From NCBI GenBank assembly GCA_002105175.1, contig MCGE01000009.1:558001-622000 (forward strand): a stretch of 64,000 nucleotides of DNA, written 5' to 3'. The stretch is from Absidia repens (taxonomy: Eukaryota > Mucoromycota > Mucoromycetes > Mucorales > Cunninghamellaceae). The position numbers were made by a program, and so were the translations under genes. The notes beneath the pieces are model-generated. The model was not told the origin of the DNA. It made no database searches and saw only the letters and a list, made by a program, of their open reading frames with translations. Below are positions 1 to 12,113 of this stretch, piece after piece (the first letter of the stretch is position 1; the number at the start of each line of letters is the position of its first letter).

Positions 1-2513
1 AAATTAGTATGGACAGCAACATTATGAAAGGCAAATTGGAATATATGGCTAGCCGTATGGGTGACTTTGTCTATGATCACTGGGAAAAACTACGCAACTC
101 GGCCTTCATACCGGTGGTCGACAAGCGAAAAAGTCTCTCGTCAGGTACTGCATCATCACCAAACATGCTTATGGTGCGACCAACAGAATGCTATTTTGAA
201 TCAGACGATACCAATTTCCACAAAGAATTGTTTTTATTTGTCAACTTTGGATCACTGGCCAACTCCTTTTTACGGTCCTGTGGTGTCAAGGATGAACCTA
301 CTATATTAGAATTGGCAAATATGTTGGTGAAAGATCCTCAGCGATTCTGGAACTTATGTGGTGGTGGTGAACGTTATCTTACTGTGTTGCGACAGATTGC
401 TGGGCAATATCATCAAATCAAGAACCATCGAAAACTCATACAAACAATGAAATCTCAGCCATGTCTTGTGGGTATCAAACGTAGCACTGTTGGCGAAGGT
501 GCTGCGTCTGGAGGGGGTGATTCGACTTTACAAGTGCAAGAAAAAAGTGCCAATACTAATGGCATCGACTCTACTATCGATGATAGCAAGGAAGAAGACT
601 TTGTGCAATATCGTCTGGCCAAGGCATCTGACATCTTCATCATTGACGATACTATGGGTCAACATATATTCTCACCTCTATCTGCACCAATGGAACCAAT
701 GCTGGAAGAATTTTATGGACATCTTGGAAGTGACCGTTTATCAAAGTAAGTGTCCGAAGGAAAAGGGGAAATGGTGAAGAAAAGGGGGAATGATGAAGAA
801 AAGGTATTAACTGTTTATTGTAGCCAAATCAAAGAAACGTATACTTTCCGCGAAACAGTTGGTCCCAGTGCTAGGTCGAAAGCAATCACTGATGTTATTT
901 TTGAACGTACCGGAATTATCATCTACCAAATGAAACAAGATTATCCCCAGCGGCAAAAAGAACTTTATCGGGACGAAAAATATATCAAGCGAAATTTGAA
1001 GGTAAGAAAGGAAAAAAGAAATAAACAAGAATGCAGAAGAATTAATGAAAATTTTTCATTGTATTAGGTGATTCAAGCTAAAGAACTCAAGATCAATCGT
1101 GTTTTCAAGCATACCGGTGAAAAGGATATTCAACCAACAACAGCATGTGTAGATCAAAGCAAATCTATCATTTACATCTCTAGTGCTGGTGAAATAGACT
1201 ATTACGATGTGGCCAATGCTCTTTGCTATTTGATATTTACTCGTGTCCGATTTAACGACGCGATTATTGCCGAACGTTATCTCACTACCAGCTTGAAAAA
1301 TTTACGCCGAAAAGGTGTGCCTGTTGACCGGATTCTCAGTATCAACAAAATCGTAGAAAACAATCGGCAACCAATCATCTCTGGATCCGATCCATCCTCA
1401 ACACCACTACCTCCATTACAACCATCGTTATCAGCACAGAAATTGAATGACTACACAAAAAAGGTGCTTGAAGTGTTTGGCGACTGTCAAGAAGGGTATG
1501 TCAGGCAGCTGCTCTCACAAGAAACGGATAACCATGTGGAACGGGTCATTGACAAATTGATTCATGAAGACTACCCTCGATCTCAACAATCACAACACTC
1601 AACAATGGTACAAGAACAAAAAGATTTGCCCAGCACACCCAATACCCCATCATCAACTACTACAGCAGAATCAGAAAGATCAAAAACACTTATGGGTCGG
1701 CTTTTGTCGTGGGGAAAATCAGCAGCAACAACTTCAGCGCCGTCTACCTCCACGTCGTCATCAGCATCGTCGGATAATAAAGATCAAACAACGCAGTCGC
1801 AACAAACGGAGCAGCTTGTAGATACAACCTCACAACCTACTGAAAAACCAAAGCTACCGAAATCGACCCAAACGATTACGCCAAACTATTCATCCAGCAT
1901 CAAGCAGAATTTGCGACGTGCCATTCATTCCTGCAAGCCTTACTCTGGACAAGATATGTTTTCCCCACCCACCATCAACAAGGTTGTAGAATCAACTCAA
2001 TATTGTGATGCGACACCAGGCCAAAATTTAACTCATGTGGGACAAGTCAAAGGACTCGAGTTTTACGTTCATCGGGATGTAGATGCGGAACAGGTGTTGA
2101 CACAACATGGACAAGCAATGCAACGGTTTGCACATGTAGTGACTGGACTGGCCAATCATGTTTTTGAACTCAAGCTAAATACGGTACACCTCTACTATGA
2201 CACGGAAGGACCGACGATCGCATTCAACAAGGGTGGCAGCTTGTTTTTGAATTTACGATACTATCTTGCGCTTCATGAACCCAATATGACAACAGACCCT
2301 GAATTGATGCACACGAAACGAAAAGAAGCCCTGATCTATTGGTTTATGACCTTGGCACATGAGTTGGCACATTCCTTTGTACACGAACATAGCGCCGAAC
2401 ATGAATTCTACTTCTCGTCCTTTGCAGAAATGTACCTGGAACCATTGATCGGATACATGGCCCTCTCTTCAGCAACACCATCAGCACCTAGTCACCCACC
2501 ATCAACAAACTAA
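1..2513 (+). CDS. DUF3684-type large fungal protein, 3' part of the gene (5' end outside the window)
   Basis: Three exons are visible: about 8-745, 824-1001 and 1068-2513. They join in frame and give at least 786 C-terminal residues ending at TAA 2511-2513. I recognise the style of the fungal proteins with an N-terminal Hsp90-like ATPase fold and a DUF3684 body; any ATPase part lies upstream of the window. The middle (about codons 400-600 of the visible part) is a Ser/Thr/Gln-rich linker. The C-terminal part holds the segments LFLNLRYY and LAHELAHSF, then HSAEHEFYF, all of which look conserved rather than random. HELAH (2358-2372) is a perfect HExxH and is followed by two more histidines, as in minimal zinc proteases. 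No function is proven for the family as far as I know. The first bases may be the end of an intron (ATTAG at 3-7). The family call is from memory. Confidence 0.7.
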
Positions 2514-2838
2514 CAACAAAATTTATTATAGTCATATCGCTTGGTAGCATTAGTTGTAGATAGTCCTTCTTTTTTTTTTTTTTTTTAGTATATATGTGAT
2601 TGATTCTATTGTAGTGTACAAATATATAATAAAAAAAAATATTTGATTTTTATTTCAATTATTGTGATATAAGAGCAAAGGGGAAAAGACAAATTTATGT
2701 ATTTATGTACGTGTGAGAAGTAGAGTAGAATTACAAACGGAAGGATTTAAATAAAATAAAAAAGGTACGTGATATTGGGAAGTGTGTAAGGTGTAGAAAG
2801 GAAGGTGTGATTGGGTGTCTATATGGTTTTGATCTAAT
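2514..2838. other. intergenic, 3' ends of two convergent genes
   Basis: AT-rich 3' flanking DNA shared by the DUF3684-type gene (plus) and NDUFB7 (minus). It has a T-run near 2570-2586 and AATAAA-like signals near 2627 and 2751. No coding potential is seen. Confidence 0.6.
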
Positions 2839-3345
2839 CTATTCTTCGTCTTTTTGGGCTTTCTGGGCAGCAGCACGGCGTTTGAAGCTATGATTCAGGG
2901 CAATTGGAAAAGGAAAAAAATGATCAATATATAAGCAATTATTCTTTTGCACTCTTTTCTAGTCACGTACTCGTCGTATTGGCATTTTTCGTAGTCATGA
3001 CGTTCGTTTTCACACTTCCAAGGAAGGTAGAAGGTCTCCCCTCGACATTTGTTGAGAGAGATGAGCATCTTGGAGCAAACGTCTCTATACTCGATAGGCT
3101 ATAAAATATGTGAAGAAGGGACGATGAGTGAGTTGCGAGACTTTGAGGTGTGTGCATCGTTTTTTTTTTTGTTTTTTTTTTTTTTTTTCTTTTATACCAA
3201 ACGAGCATTGGCCATTTCACTTTCAGTGGCTTGAGTTGCTATGGAAAGTACAACAGGGAGGTCAATATCAGCGGGGGTCGTGAATATGTTTCTTTATTAT
3301 CCATTGGGTTAATAACATATAGTAGCACTTACCAGGGACAGACAT
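2839..3345 (-). CDS. NDUFB7: NADH:ubiquinone oxidoreductase subunit B18/NDUFB7
   Basis: Small accessory subunit of mitochondrial complex I. Four exons on the minus strand, 3333-3345, 3198-3238, 2971-3098 and 2839-2887, give 76 residues with a closed frame. The protein reads MSVPATQATESEMANARL, then PIEYRDVCSKMLISLNKC, then LPWKCENERHDYEKCQYD, and a KRRAAAQKAQ tail. Two CX9C pairs are visible (C-SKMLISLNK-C and C-ENERHDYEK-C). This is the CHCH fold imported and oxidised by the intermembrane-space disulfide relay. Family length and motif match NDUFB7 well. The first exon is only 13 nt and codes for MSVP plus one base. The gene is divergent from COX6A about 310 bp away, so two respiratory-chain genes probably share a promoter region. 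Confidence 0.9.
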
Positions 3346-3653
3346 GATACGAAAGTGCTAAATATAAATTATAGAAAGAAACAGAAAAAAACAAGCGGAA
3401 AACGGCCTAGTTTTTTATTATTTTATTTTTTATTTTTCAATATCCGGTCAGTGGAATCGCCATGACGTCCTGGGGAATGAGTGTAGAGAAAACAACGTTC
3501 AATGTATGCAAATTTGTTTAAACTCCGGACTTTTTTTTTTCCTTTCCCTTGTATTTCTATCTTTCCGATCGCATAGAATTTTTTTTTCCCTCCTTCTTTC
3601 CCACACCCCACTCTTTATTTATTTACCACTTTTTCTCTTTTTCTTGAATTATA

Positions 3654-4247
3654 ATGAACCGTGCTTTACAACCGTGTCGTATGGCAACCAAGCGTCTTGG
3701 TGTCCGATACCAATCCCAACTTGCCGAACAATGGAAGCATGACCGTATTCATGCTGGTGGTAAGAAAAAAAAAAAAAAAAGCAAAAGACGCTTTATATAT
3801 CATTTCTTATTACGTATAACTGACTCATCTCTTTTCTTCTTTATTTATAGAGGCTGCTGAAACTTGGAAGAAAATCACTCTCTTTGTTGCTATCCCTGCG
3901 TAAGTCAGTGTCTTTCTCAGAGAATAAAAAAAAAAATCGTACCATATTTTTTGACGCTCTATTTTTTTTTTTTACTGGGTAACCGGATAGACTTATTGCC
4001 TCTGGTATCAACGCTTATAATTTGTATTCTCACCACGTGCAACACCTAAAAGAACACCCTCCAAAGCACGTCAAATATGAATATATCAACTTCCGTGTTA
4101 GAGTAAGTGTTGTCTCTCAATATTAGAATATGAATTATTTTATACTAACTACTCCATTTTTATTATTATTATTTTTAGCCTTTCTTCTGGGGAAACAACA
4201 GTTTGTTCTTCAACCCAAAGGTGAATCTTGATGCCAATGAAGAATAA
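3654..4247 (+). CDS. COX6A: cytochrome c oxidase subunit 6A (yeast Cox13)
   Basis: Nuclear-encoded subunit of mitochondrial complex IV. Exons 3654-3759, 3851-3899, 3991-4102 and 4179-4247 give 111 residues. The N-terminus (MNRALQPCRMATKRLGVRYQ) is basic and Ser/Arg-containing, as expected for a presequence. Then comes one transmembrane helix (about WKKITLFVAIPALIASGINA) and the family signature LKEHPPKHVKYEYINFRVR, then FFWGNNSLFFNPKVN. Length and order fit COX6A/Cox13. An AATAAA signal lies at 4327-4332. NDUFB7 is divergent upstream. The start is the ATG at 3654, the only one giving the presequence in frame. Confidence 0.93.
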
Positions 4248-4530
4248 TGATTTTATGCAATAGTAGTTTTTAGTTGTTATGATTTAGTTTATATGATGAA
4301 ATTATTTGTTTTTATTGATTTGTTTAAATAAAATGATTTGTTTGAAATGGTGATTCTGGAGTATTGTTAAAGGAAGCAACAGGGTGAGGCGTCCTTGACT
4401 GATTGCAGCCAACATGCTGTTTTCGGCGTTTGAATATATTTTGATATTTTGATATCATGCCCAATTTTGATCATTTTTCTTTTACCATTTTGATTTGGAT
4501 ATTTTTTTTTATCTTTTTACTTTTTTGATA

Positions 4531-6935
4531 ATGGATGCTCATCGCACGACCTTCAACGATTGGAATACGAAAAATGAAGTTATACTACAACAAATCGAAC
4601 AACTAGGTTAGCTTTGTTGCTATACAGCCTCTTACAATCAATCGGTTCCTTTTTACTAACTTTATAAATTTTTATAGAAAACGAGATAGATCGTATGCAG
4701 CGCTCCATCGGCGCAAAACAAACCAAGATCAGTCTACTTCATCAAGAGGAACATGGTCGAATGAAACAACAAGAAACACTTGATGCATACGATACAATCT
4801 TCAACTCAACTATACTGCACGACATTGACTCACAGCCTCTATCAACAACAGCTACGTTACTGGATCAATCACAAGAGTCAGCAGCAACAGCGCAGGTACA
4901 ACAGAAAAAACGGCGTGATATCTCTGAACAACTCATGACTTCGGCTGCTCGTATTTGTCACCAAATCGAACGCCTATGGAGGGTCTCATCCACAAAACCC
5001 AACGGAACAGCAAGCGCTATCGAAACCAACAACCTTGACAAGAACAAAAGTGGGGCAAATGATACTAGTATATCTTTGACAGCCTGTAGATCTATACAAC
5101 ATGAGATTAAACAGCTTATGGAGACGCAATCATCAAAAGATTATTTGGAATCATTATCTTCACTTTTACAACGTGACACTGAGCAATACAAAGCCCTTTT
5201 ACCAAACGATGAAATTTATGAGGCAGATGGACTTGGTCACGACAAGGAAAACGGTATTCCAGCTCCTATTACTCCTATCACCAGTATCACTACAGAGCAC
5301 ACAGATGGACTGATTCGGAAACTGGATTGGATAGAACAGCAACAAAAAGAACGATTGCAGCACGTATTCAAAGTGGAGCAAGATGCTCTGGCCTGGCAGT
5401 CGCATAAACAAACATTGGAAACTCAACTGAACCAAAATGTCAAAGCAAAGTATAGCGACCCTGAAGTGCAGTCGGCTTTTTCGTAAGTATTAAATTTACC
5501 CGGACCTTTCTTTAGGGAATGGCTTTGCTGATTGTTATTATTATTTTTTTATCTTAGCACTTGTGTGATGGCAAAGGTAGAAAGTACCGAAGAATCAAGC
5601 AGACTGGCTTCTTACGAATCGTATTTGGATGAAATAAAACACATTGCCTCAGTTTTGGAAGAAAAGCATGGAAGTCTAGATCAAATTCAAAAAGAAACGG
5701 TGGAAGCTATCGAGAATGTGGTAAGCCCTAAAGAATAATGAATGATATTGTTGATCAAGTCATGGTAAGAAAACTTACTCCGTTCTCGCTCCATTTTTAA
5801 ATTTTTTAGGCCCAACAAAGAAAAAATATCAAGGCTATCAAGACTATTAATCAACATGAACCTGAATTCCGCGCTCAAAAAGAACAGGTGACTCATCTCA
5901 TGGAAAGTATTCGGACTCTACAGCATCAATTAAATTCAAGTACCAGTGACAACCAAGCATTGCCGATAGTACCCAAGTCAGAAAAAAATGAAAGGTAAAA
6001 AGAATAACACTCCCAATTGGGTGGGGAGATGGGTTGACTTTTTGAACTTGACACTCTTTTTGTTTGATTTACCTTCCTAGACTAGAATCATCCATCGATC
6101 AAATTGGACGATTACTCGGCTGTCTTCCCTCTACGGTAAGGATGTTCTACTATTTACTCATCTCTAACAACGTTAATGATTTCTATATAGGCATCTGCTA
6201 AGGTTATAACAAATATGGGATCCTTATTGGAACGACGTAAGTCTTTTTATGTCTCTTGTCATTACCACCACTTCGATTGAGTTACATATGGGCTCACCCA
6301 TTTCTTCTTTCTCTCCAAAGTTCACCTTTTATCTTCGCATCAACAAGCAAGCGTACAGCGTGAACTAGAAACATTAGGTATTATCTTACAAACAGAAAAA
6401 TTTAACGAATGGATAAAATTTGAATACACATTGATTTATTTATTTTTTGGTAGCGTTATCATGGACAGAAGAATTGAAAGAGAGGGGAATCGATCCTCCC
6501 GAAGAAAGTCTAGAACAAGACGCTATTGATACTGTGGTTGGATCTGTGGGCATCATAGAAGGTAAGAGCTCACGTACACACCAAAGGTCACTGATTTTAA
6601 TAAGACAATGACGGGTTTTTTATGTTTTGCACAACATAGAACACGCAGAAAAGGACTGGAATGGCTTTGTTCAGCAGCAACAAGGGCAATTATCGATCAA
6701 AATAGACATGATTGACGAAAACCAGAGTCTTTTACGAGACGTACAGCAACTTTTGGACGAAAGGTAAAATCAATTTGCCCACAGAAAAGTCATACCAGTT
6801 GTCTCTTGATATGTATATTTATCCTTTTGTGTCATATCATATAGGAATCAAATTAGGAAGGGTTTGATTGGCGATGACTATACTGCTCAAGATAGGAACT
6901 TGGAAGAATGGTTCCAGCTCTTGGATCAAATGTAG
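4531..6935 (+). CDS. coiled-coil protein of unknown function
   Basis: Ten exons (4531-4606, 4678-5482, 5558-5720, 5810-5994, 6081-6135, 6191-6236, 6321-6377, 6454-6561, 6640-6763, 6845-6935) join with consistent phases to give 569 residues. The protein is almost wholly helical and charged, with many heptad-like Gln/Glu/Lys/Leu stretches (for example VILQQIEQLENEIDRMQRSI near the N-terminus) and short polar linkers. There is no signal peptide or membrane segment. It could be a cytoskeletal, kinetochore or augmin-like component, but no family motif is clear to me and I do not name it. The long run of small 3' exons with good splice sites argues that it is a real gene. AATAAA signals lie at 7027-7032 and 7034-7039. 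Confidence 0.75.
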
Positions 6936-7313
6936 ATTAGATACCAAAGCTTAGAAGATAATATCACACTCCCCTTTCCTCTCATTTTTATTATACTTGC
7001 TATGATTCCCCCCCCACCGCTTTTGAAATAAATAATAAAACCAATTTTTCCTATCCTATTTTGTCACTCACAAAATATTTCGTTTCTATTTGATTTTATG
7101 GAAAGTGCCAATATTATTGTTTTTTTTATTTTTATAAAGTTTGTCCCCCAACTTCTTAATCTTGATGGTGATTTCCCTAGTAATTTTAGCCCATTTTCCC
7201 TTGTTGAGTCTGATCTTTCTTCAGATGCATTTCTCTACCGAAACCCCACAATTTCCTCATACACCAAGCATTTCAATGATTTTACCGAACAAGTTGAATA
7301 GCACACACGCACA

Positions 7314-7365
<52 letters not shown>

Positions 7366-8285
7366 ACACCAATACACGCACACACACCAGTTTTTTTTTT
7401 TTTCTTCGCACGTGTATAACCCAATCAACAAGACAACTAGGGGTATGAGAGAGATCATTGATAAAAATACAACACATGTTTTATTCAGATACAGATATAA
7501 ACTATAACAGCTAATACTAAGCTAAGCTGAGAGTAATCCAATAGGGGATATCGAATCGTCAATCCAAAATGGAAGTGTTCTCCCATGCATGTTTGTAATG
7601 CATTTTTCAAAATGCCCCTAATTCGTAGCCTAATACTAATCCAAGTTGCATATCACTTTAATTGATGCTTTAGTAAAACTATCCTGAGAAACGAAATAAA
7701 AAAGAAATTCATGTGGGCGGCGTGTGAAATGTTTCATCACATATACTCGACACATCGGGAAATCCACCATTAACATTTAAATGCTATTCCATAAAACCCC
7801 AGACTTGAACAACAACAAAACGTGGATAGCATTAGGGGGGTTACCATCATTACCCCGCCACATAAAAAATGGGGGAAAAAATGAGAAAGAAAGAGAGAGA
7901 GACAGAGTAAGAACATCACAATGAGCCATATATAATACTACCCTATTACTGTATGTTATTTCCACAAACCCACCACCCAATACATTCTACATTTTCACCG
8001 ATACCATGGTAATCAGCTCCTGACCCTATTTCTTACCAACACCATTTAAAAAAATTGTAATCAACATTTTAATAAACAACTATATAGGAGGAGTCAAATA
8101 GAGGTTGAAAGACAAGATTCGCGTTTATTGATGTAATATAGAATGAGATAGGAATATGAGAATTTGATGATAAATTAATATTAATAATAATACCAATGAA
8201 GTAAATGGGAAAAAAAAAAAAGTAAAAGGAAACAAGAGTAATAAATAAACTAGAGAGAAAACGGGAAGGAGAGGGTGCACGAAGT

Positions 8286-8318
<33 letters not shown>

Positions 8319-8326
8319 GCATGTAT
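6936..8326. other. intergenic with repeat R1 copy 1 and a 46-nt T tract
   Basis: No gene found. It holds the 3' end of the coiled-coil gene, a T46 tract (7318-7363) flanked on both sides by CA-rich DNA, repeat R1 copy 1 (about 7478-7733) and an A30 tract (8287-8316) just beyond the GLE1 stop. Short open frames here are low-complexity translations. Confidence 0.6.
7478..7733 (-). repeat. dispersed repeat R1, copy 1 (partial)
   Basis: Shares the R1 landmarks in order, read on the minus strand: a GCCGCCCACATGAATTT-like 5' end near 7720, the core GCATGGGAGAAC-like segment, the AGCTTAGCTTAG segment, and GAATAAAACATG near 7480. It is more diverged than copies 5-7. Confidence 0.6.
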
Positions 8327-10578
8327 TCATACAGTTGCCTTCATGACTTCAGGAATAGGGACCATGTTTCCGGTATTGAAGTAATCTTCCAGATACATTT
8401 TCAGTACGGAAATGGCACTGACGTTATCCTTGGTGGGATGGATCGGCATAGTGGGAATGACTTGATCATAGAGCAGCCGGAGCATTTTGGGAAATTGACG
8501 TGGGTAGGCTTGCACCATGCGGTTGCCGGCGATTTCCAAAAATCCATGAATCAACGTTGGAGTGATTTCACGTTGGGCCATATTCATGATTCGAGCACAC
8601 CAAGTCCAGCCTAAGCCTATTCGGAAGGGGTTTTCAGGGAAGCCAGAGCCAGGTACCGTGGTGATCAGCGCTGCAAAAAACATCACATAACATCGCTGCT
8701 TGGGTGCGTATTGTAAAAATGGTTGGAATTCCTTCTTTTCACTGTCATATTGGTAATGCAGAAGTTTCTTGATTTCGTCATGAGATAAGGTCTGCATACA
8801 AAAAAAAAAAAAAAAAAAGACCAGTGATTAGCCATGGTATACACATATATAGACATGTACATGTGCGCTTCTTCTTTTACCGAATCAAAATCAAAGTAGT
8901 TGGGTACGAGATAGGGGCATCTTTTTAAAAGTCGTCCATAAAGATAATCTTGGAATTCAGGAACGGCACCAGAAAGTAGCGCCGCCAATTTCGCCAAAAA
9001 GTACGCCGAAAATGGTGCACCATCCACTTCTTGACGAACTTGCAACTATAGAGTAACAAAAGAAAATCAGATACCAGAAGCTACAACCATTTTTCATTGT
9101 ATTACCATGAGTGCCTTCCCCAGATGATTTAACAAAACATGGAATGCATCGACGGATTGGTTTTTCACTGACAAAATATGATCCCGTAAGACTTGATACT
9201 ATTGAACAAAGAAAAGAAAAAAAGGATTTAGACAAATCCTTCTCAATTTGAAGACTTGACTTACCTTTTCAATGATGACATCGTTCTTGAATTGAATTTG
9301 AATGATTGTTCTTTTGATAAGTCTTCTTGCTTCAAAACACTGTTTCCTGAAGGTAGGATCTTGAAGTTTTGGTTTGATGTTTTTCTTGTAATTCTATCAT
9401 CATACCACAATGTAAGTCCATTTTGTTTTTCTCGTATATCATATCAACTTACTTCAATAGCAGCCATATGTTTCTTATATTCTTCCAAACCAGTTGTAGA
9501 AGCAGCGCCATTGTTGGATGCCTAAATCAAGTGAATAATATGCAACGAAAAATGAGCGGGTGATAGACCTTTTTTTTTTTTTGACGTGTGAATGTTACTT
9601 ACGAGTTTCTTTTGCTCGAGTTCCTTTAAAGCCTTCCGTTCAGCTTTAGCCTTGTTCTTGGCTTCTAATTGTTGTTTCTTTTCTTCTAATTCCTTCTTTT
9701 CAGCGTCATCCTTGGCCTTGCGTTGCTTTTCTTCTTGTTCGAATTTCGTCAGGTCGTAGGCAATAGCATCATCGATCAACTGGATTGTTTTATGTCACAC
9801 ACACACGCGCATTGCAAAAAAAAAAAAAAAAAGGTTTTGAAGTTCATATCGGAAAGGGGCGTGCTTGAATAATATAATCTTACCTTTTGATGTTTAGCTG
9901 TATCCGCATCAAAGAGTCTATCCAATTCCTTTTCCTTATTAGCCCTAAATAAATTAAAAGGGAAAAAGAGATTGCAAGGGCGTTGTTAGGGAGGAATTGC
10001 GAGGGGCGTGCTAAGCTTTTATATGACTTACAGAGATACTTTCATGGATGCCATTAATTTTTCGATTTTGGCGAACTCGTTCGCTTGTCGTTCGAGCTGT
10101 TGTTTCAAGTGAAGTTGGCGCTGTTGTTCCAGTCGTTCACGGTGTGCTCTCAGTCGTTCGATGTAAGCGATATCTATGCTGCTAGTCTAGTAGAAGAAAA
10201 AAAGAAGACGAAGAAGAAAAGACGCGCAGTCGTTAGAGAAAGGTCGTTCGGTGTTGGAGCGAAATTTTATCGTTCTTAATTACCGGTTGTAAGAGATTCA
10301 TCTTTTCCTTGTAAAGATAACTATCAGAGGGACAGAGTTGATCGAGACTGACATGTTGAATAGGTCCCCGGTGTCGGTTGGTACCACTACAATAAAATAA
10401 AAAGTGTCAGTTGCGCCAAATGGGGTTGATTATAGTTGCTGTTTGTTGTTGGCTTATACCATTGTGCAGTAGAGCTGATTATTTCATCGTCATCACTAGA
10501 TTCTGAATCAGAGGGTGCTGTATAACTGACTGGATTCATGGTATAAGGAGATTTTTGTTTGACAAGGCCAAAACTCAT
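8327..10578 (-). CDS. GLE1: GLE1, nucleoporin and mRNA export factor
   Basis: Activates the DEAD-box ATPase Dbp5 on the cytoplasmic face of the nuclear pore, with inositol hexakisphosphate, to release mRNA. Ten exons on the minus strand (10460-10578, 10284-10386, 10032-10186, 9884-9944, 9603-9779, 9453-9521, 9265-9393, 9106-9198, 8881-9045, 8327-8791) give 511 residues. An acidic N-terminus (SDSESSDDDE) is followed by a long charged coiled coil (about residues 75-205). The C-terminal helical-repeat GLE1 domain (about 230-505) contains VPNYFDFDS, RIGLGWTWCARIMN and LIHGFLEIAGNRMVQAY, typical of the family. I chose ATG 10576-10578; the codon before it is GTG. Several introns have T-tracts right before the acceptor. 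Confidence 0.92.
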
Positions 10579-10759
10579 CACGTAAAATGTATTAGTGTGG
10601 GAAGGTTGAAGAAAACAATAAGCCTAAAAAAAAAAAAAAACATGAAAAAAAAAAAAGTGAAGGCGGTGATTCAAAACCGATATATGGAAAATCAAATATA
10701 AATATTTATTTTGAAGATGATGACAAAAAAAATATATCAAACAAAACTAAATAACTACA

Positions 10760-12079
10760 CTAATCTTGGTGAGTCGTGGGAAGGACGCTGGATCGGGTTT
10801 GTTGTTTCCTCTTGCTTGATAGGACCTTATACACCAAAACACCCAAGAAGGTAAATCCGGCTAGTGTCACGTAACTATGCGAGCGCGCTTGATAATAGCC
10901 TTGTTGCAAATGCTGTCCTAAACGTGCTGGTAATGATAATGTCGAGATCCCTTTAATTTTTCCGGCCACTGCATCGTCCAATGTCTGCAAAATAGTTTGA
11001 GGTTGTTGAATATCCAGTAAGTTCAGTTTTGTATCCCTATTGAAGTATTGTTTTTTCTAATAAAAGAGACAGTGTTGAGGTCAATGAAACGTACCAACCA
11101 TCAGCAACGTTTTTATATTACCTTTCCATCTACAATAATAATAGCAGGTGCATTATTCTTTTGAATATTGTAAGCTTGACGAGCAAAATCATGGTAAGTG
11201 TCCATATCCAACTGAGCAAAAATGGCACGATCGGCTTTGACACGCGACCGACGATCTCTGCCTGTTCCTTTTTCAGCCAATTTTCGGAATTGCTGATGAG
11301 AAGCTTGATCATCCTTCCCAAACACACCCAACACCACCATCCTTTCACCTTGAAGTAATTCTTGCGCATTAACAGGATTGACTTGAGACACCACGGGGTA
11401 TTTCTCCAGTTGGATCCACTTGGTTAAGGCCTCCATATTAGCAGCAGATTCGAATTGATGACCAGGGTATAAAAAGTAGTGGCCATCCTTCACAATCATC
11501 GCCAAAGGCAAGTCCTGTAATGAAAGTTCATATTGTCGTACTAGTTTTTGATCCGTGCTTTTGTAAAATGCAAGTCCGTCAATGAATTGTTTTCCAACTC
11601 CTTCTAACAAGGACTATGTGTGTTATATACAGACATCAATAAAATAAAATTAGAAACTTCAGATAGTGATATGATATGATATAACCATATGATATACTTA
11701 CATCCGCAGCGTCTGATTCATCTTTGTGCAAATAGATAAATGCCACCCCGTTCGGATCAAGGTCTTGCTGAAACTGAGCTTCATTGACAGTTTTGATGAT
11801 AGGTCTAATAACAAAAATAGAAGTAAATATTAACATGTCGACTTTTCCTACTTCAGTTTTACTTACCCAGCCATCTTTTTAGCAAAAGTTATCAAATTTG
11901 GTAGCGATCGGTCACCAGAATATTCATACACTTGACCATTGGCAAATCTGTACGATACAAATATAAAGGACTTCATACATTAGCCTGTGCACAATGTATA
12001 TAATTCCAGTAAGATGTGTCACTTACAATTTCAAAGTAGGGAAACCGTCGATTTGATTTTGATGGCAAACATCTGTTGT

Positions 12080-12113
<34 letters not shown>

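Noticed and set aside
5721..5765. Small extra exon in the coiled-coil gene before the second GTAAG (5764)
   Set aside because: It would need a 14-nt intron or meet a stop; a single 89-nt intron keeps the phase.
7098..7477. Overlapping frames around the T46 tract
   Set aside because: Poly-Phe and poly-Lys products of a homopolymer; no coding signal.
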